Below are positions 63,570-64,000 of a DNA stretch of 64,000 nucleotides, piece by piece. Under the pieces are notes generated by a model, which saw only the letters and a list, made by a program, of their open reading frames with translations, was not told the origin of the DNA and searched no databases. Origin of the DNA: JARRLC01 sp050290865. GTDB taxonomy: Bacteria > Pseudomonadota > Alphaproteobacteria > Rhizobiales > Rhodomicrobiaceae. The DNA is taken from positions 66,228 to 130,227 of the forward strand of contig JBNKIW010000008.1 of NCBI GenBank assembly GCA_050290865.1, read 5' to 3'. Every line of letters starts with the position of its first letter. The first letter of the stretch is position 1. The position numbers and the translations under genes were made by a program.

Positions 63570-63590
63570 GGGGGGCGGTTTTCGCCCCCC
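63570..63590. terminator. Hairpin after the cysteine-rich protein genes
   Basis: GGGGGGCG (63570-63577) and CGCCCCCC (63583-63590), perfect 8-bp stem with a GTTTT loop. No T-run follows, but position and stability suit a transcript end. Confidence 0.5.
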
Positions 63591-63673
63591 GGCAGCGGCG
63601 CGCGCTAGCGATGATCCCGAAGGGCATCGTCAAGTTAACGGATCCTGGATGAATTTGCGTCAATGAAGCGATC

Positions 63674-63999
63674 ATGACAGCAGTTCGTGATCCGCTTTAT
63701 CGTCGCCACCGTTATCCCGCCGAAGTGATCGGCTATGCGGTCTGGCTTTATTTCCGCTTCCCGCTGAGCCTTCAAATGGCTGAGGAGATGCTCGCGGCAC
63801 GCGGCATTGCGGTGAGCCACAAGACGGCTTGCAACTGGGCAGAGAAATTCGGCTGGAACTATGCCAACCGCATTCACCGCCTGGCTCTGGCGTGCCGTCG
63901 ATCAAAATGGCTTCGTGCTTGATGTGCTCGTGCAAAGCCGCAGAAACCGAACCGCCGCACGTCGGTTCATGCGAAAACTCCTCAGGAAATCGGCCAAAG
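63674..63999 (+). pseudogene. IS6-family transposase remnant with internal deletion (runs off the window)
   Basis: The first ~69 residues (DPLYRRHRYPAEVIGYAVWLYFRF, MAEEMLAARGIAVSHKT, WAEKFG) are a standard IS6 transposase N-terminus. After NRIHR at about 63881 the frame shifts by one and the homologous sequence resumes as WLWRAVDQNGFVLDVLVQSRR, open to the edge. The ~25 residues normally between, which carry the first catalytic aspartate (DKWHLDE in relatives), are absent. The shifted reading stops at 63922. A left end may lie near 63623 (GGGCATCGTCAAGTTAAC), unverified. Confidence 0.85.
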
Positions 64000-64000
64000 C

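Overview
The window is high-GC DNA (my impression is mid-60s percent) from an alphaproteobacterium, most likely Hyphomicrobiales-like. Three things point there: an RcdA/DUF1465 gene (the CtrA-degradation adaptor family of alphaproteobacteria), the fabD-fabG-acpP-fabF-mltG block divergent from rpsF-rpsR-DUF2232-rplI, and a predominance of 4-nt ATGA/GTGA gene overlaps. I recognised no rRNA, tRNA or CRISPR array. It reads as ordinary chromosome with a few accessory modules.

Layout. (1) 0-5.8 kb, carbon-source uptake: the tail of an IclR regulator, a zinc alcohol dehydrogenase, a complete tripartite tricarboxylate transporter (Bug binding protein, TctB, TctA) and a TauE/SafE exporter. (2) 5.8-13.2 kb, a secretion module: a 1162-residue subtilisin-like protease with P domain, RTX repeats and serralysin-type C-terminus, a small exported protein upstream in the same direction, and on the opposite strand a type I secretion ABC transporter and HlyD-type adaptor. 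(3) 13.2-18.7 kb: a family 2 glycosyltransferase, an MsbA-like ABC exporter, a DUF2892 protein with a Crp/Fnr regulator, an XRE regulator and a CoxG-like protein. (4) 18.8-26.7 kb, housekeeping: fatty-acid synthesis genes and mltG on minus; ribosomal genes on plus. (5) 26.8-30.9 kb: a Wzc/BY-kinase-like chain-length regulator and an S9 peptidase. (6) 30.9-43.2 kb, a complete glycogen cluster, all minus: glgP, glgB, glgC, glgA and a single gene fusing GlgX debranching enzyme to MalQ 4-alpha-glucanotransferase. (7) 43.3-49.1 kb: rlmJ, a DMT transporter, unknown membrane proteins, a methyltransferase, leuD, a MarC protein. (8) 49.3-55.1 kb, a TetR regulator divergent from a YbhGFSR-like efflux system, with a perfect palindrome in the intergenic region. 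(9) 55.3-60.1 kb: rcdA, a HisC-like aminotransferase, ubiB, a YeeE/YedE transporter. (10) 60.1-63.6 kb: a PepSY / response regulator / histidine kinase operon divergent from two small exported cysteine-rich-repeat proteins. (11) The right edge carries an IS6-family transposase gene broken by an internal deletion.

Most worth following up: the protease/small protein/type I exporter module, the GlgX-MalQ fusion, the cysteine-rich proteins facing a two-component operon, the organosulfonate-like gene grouping at the left edge, and a dispersed long-palindrome repeat present twice (17.4 and 49.1 kb). All assignments come from reading motifs and context; no database search was run.
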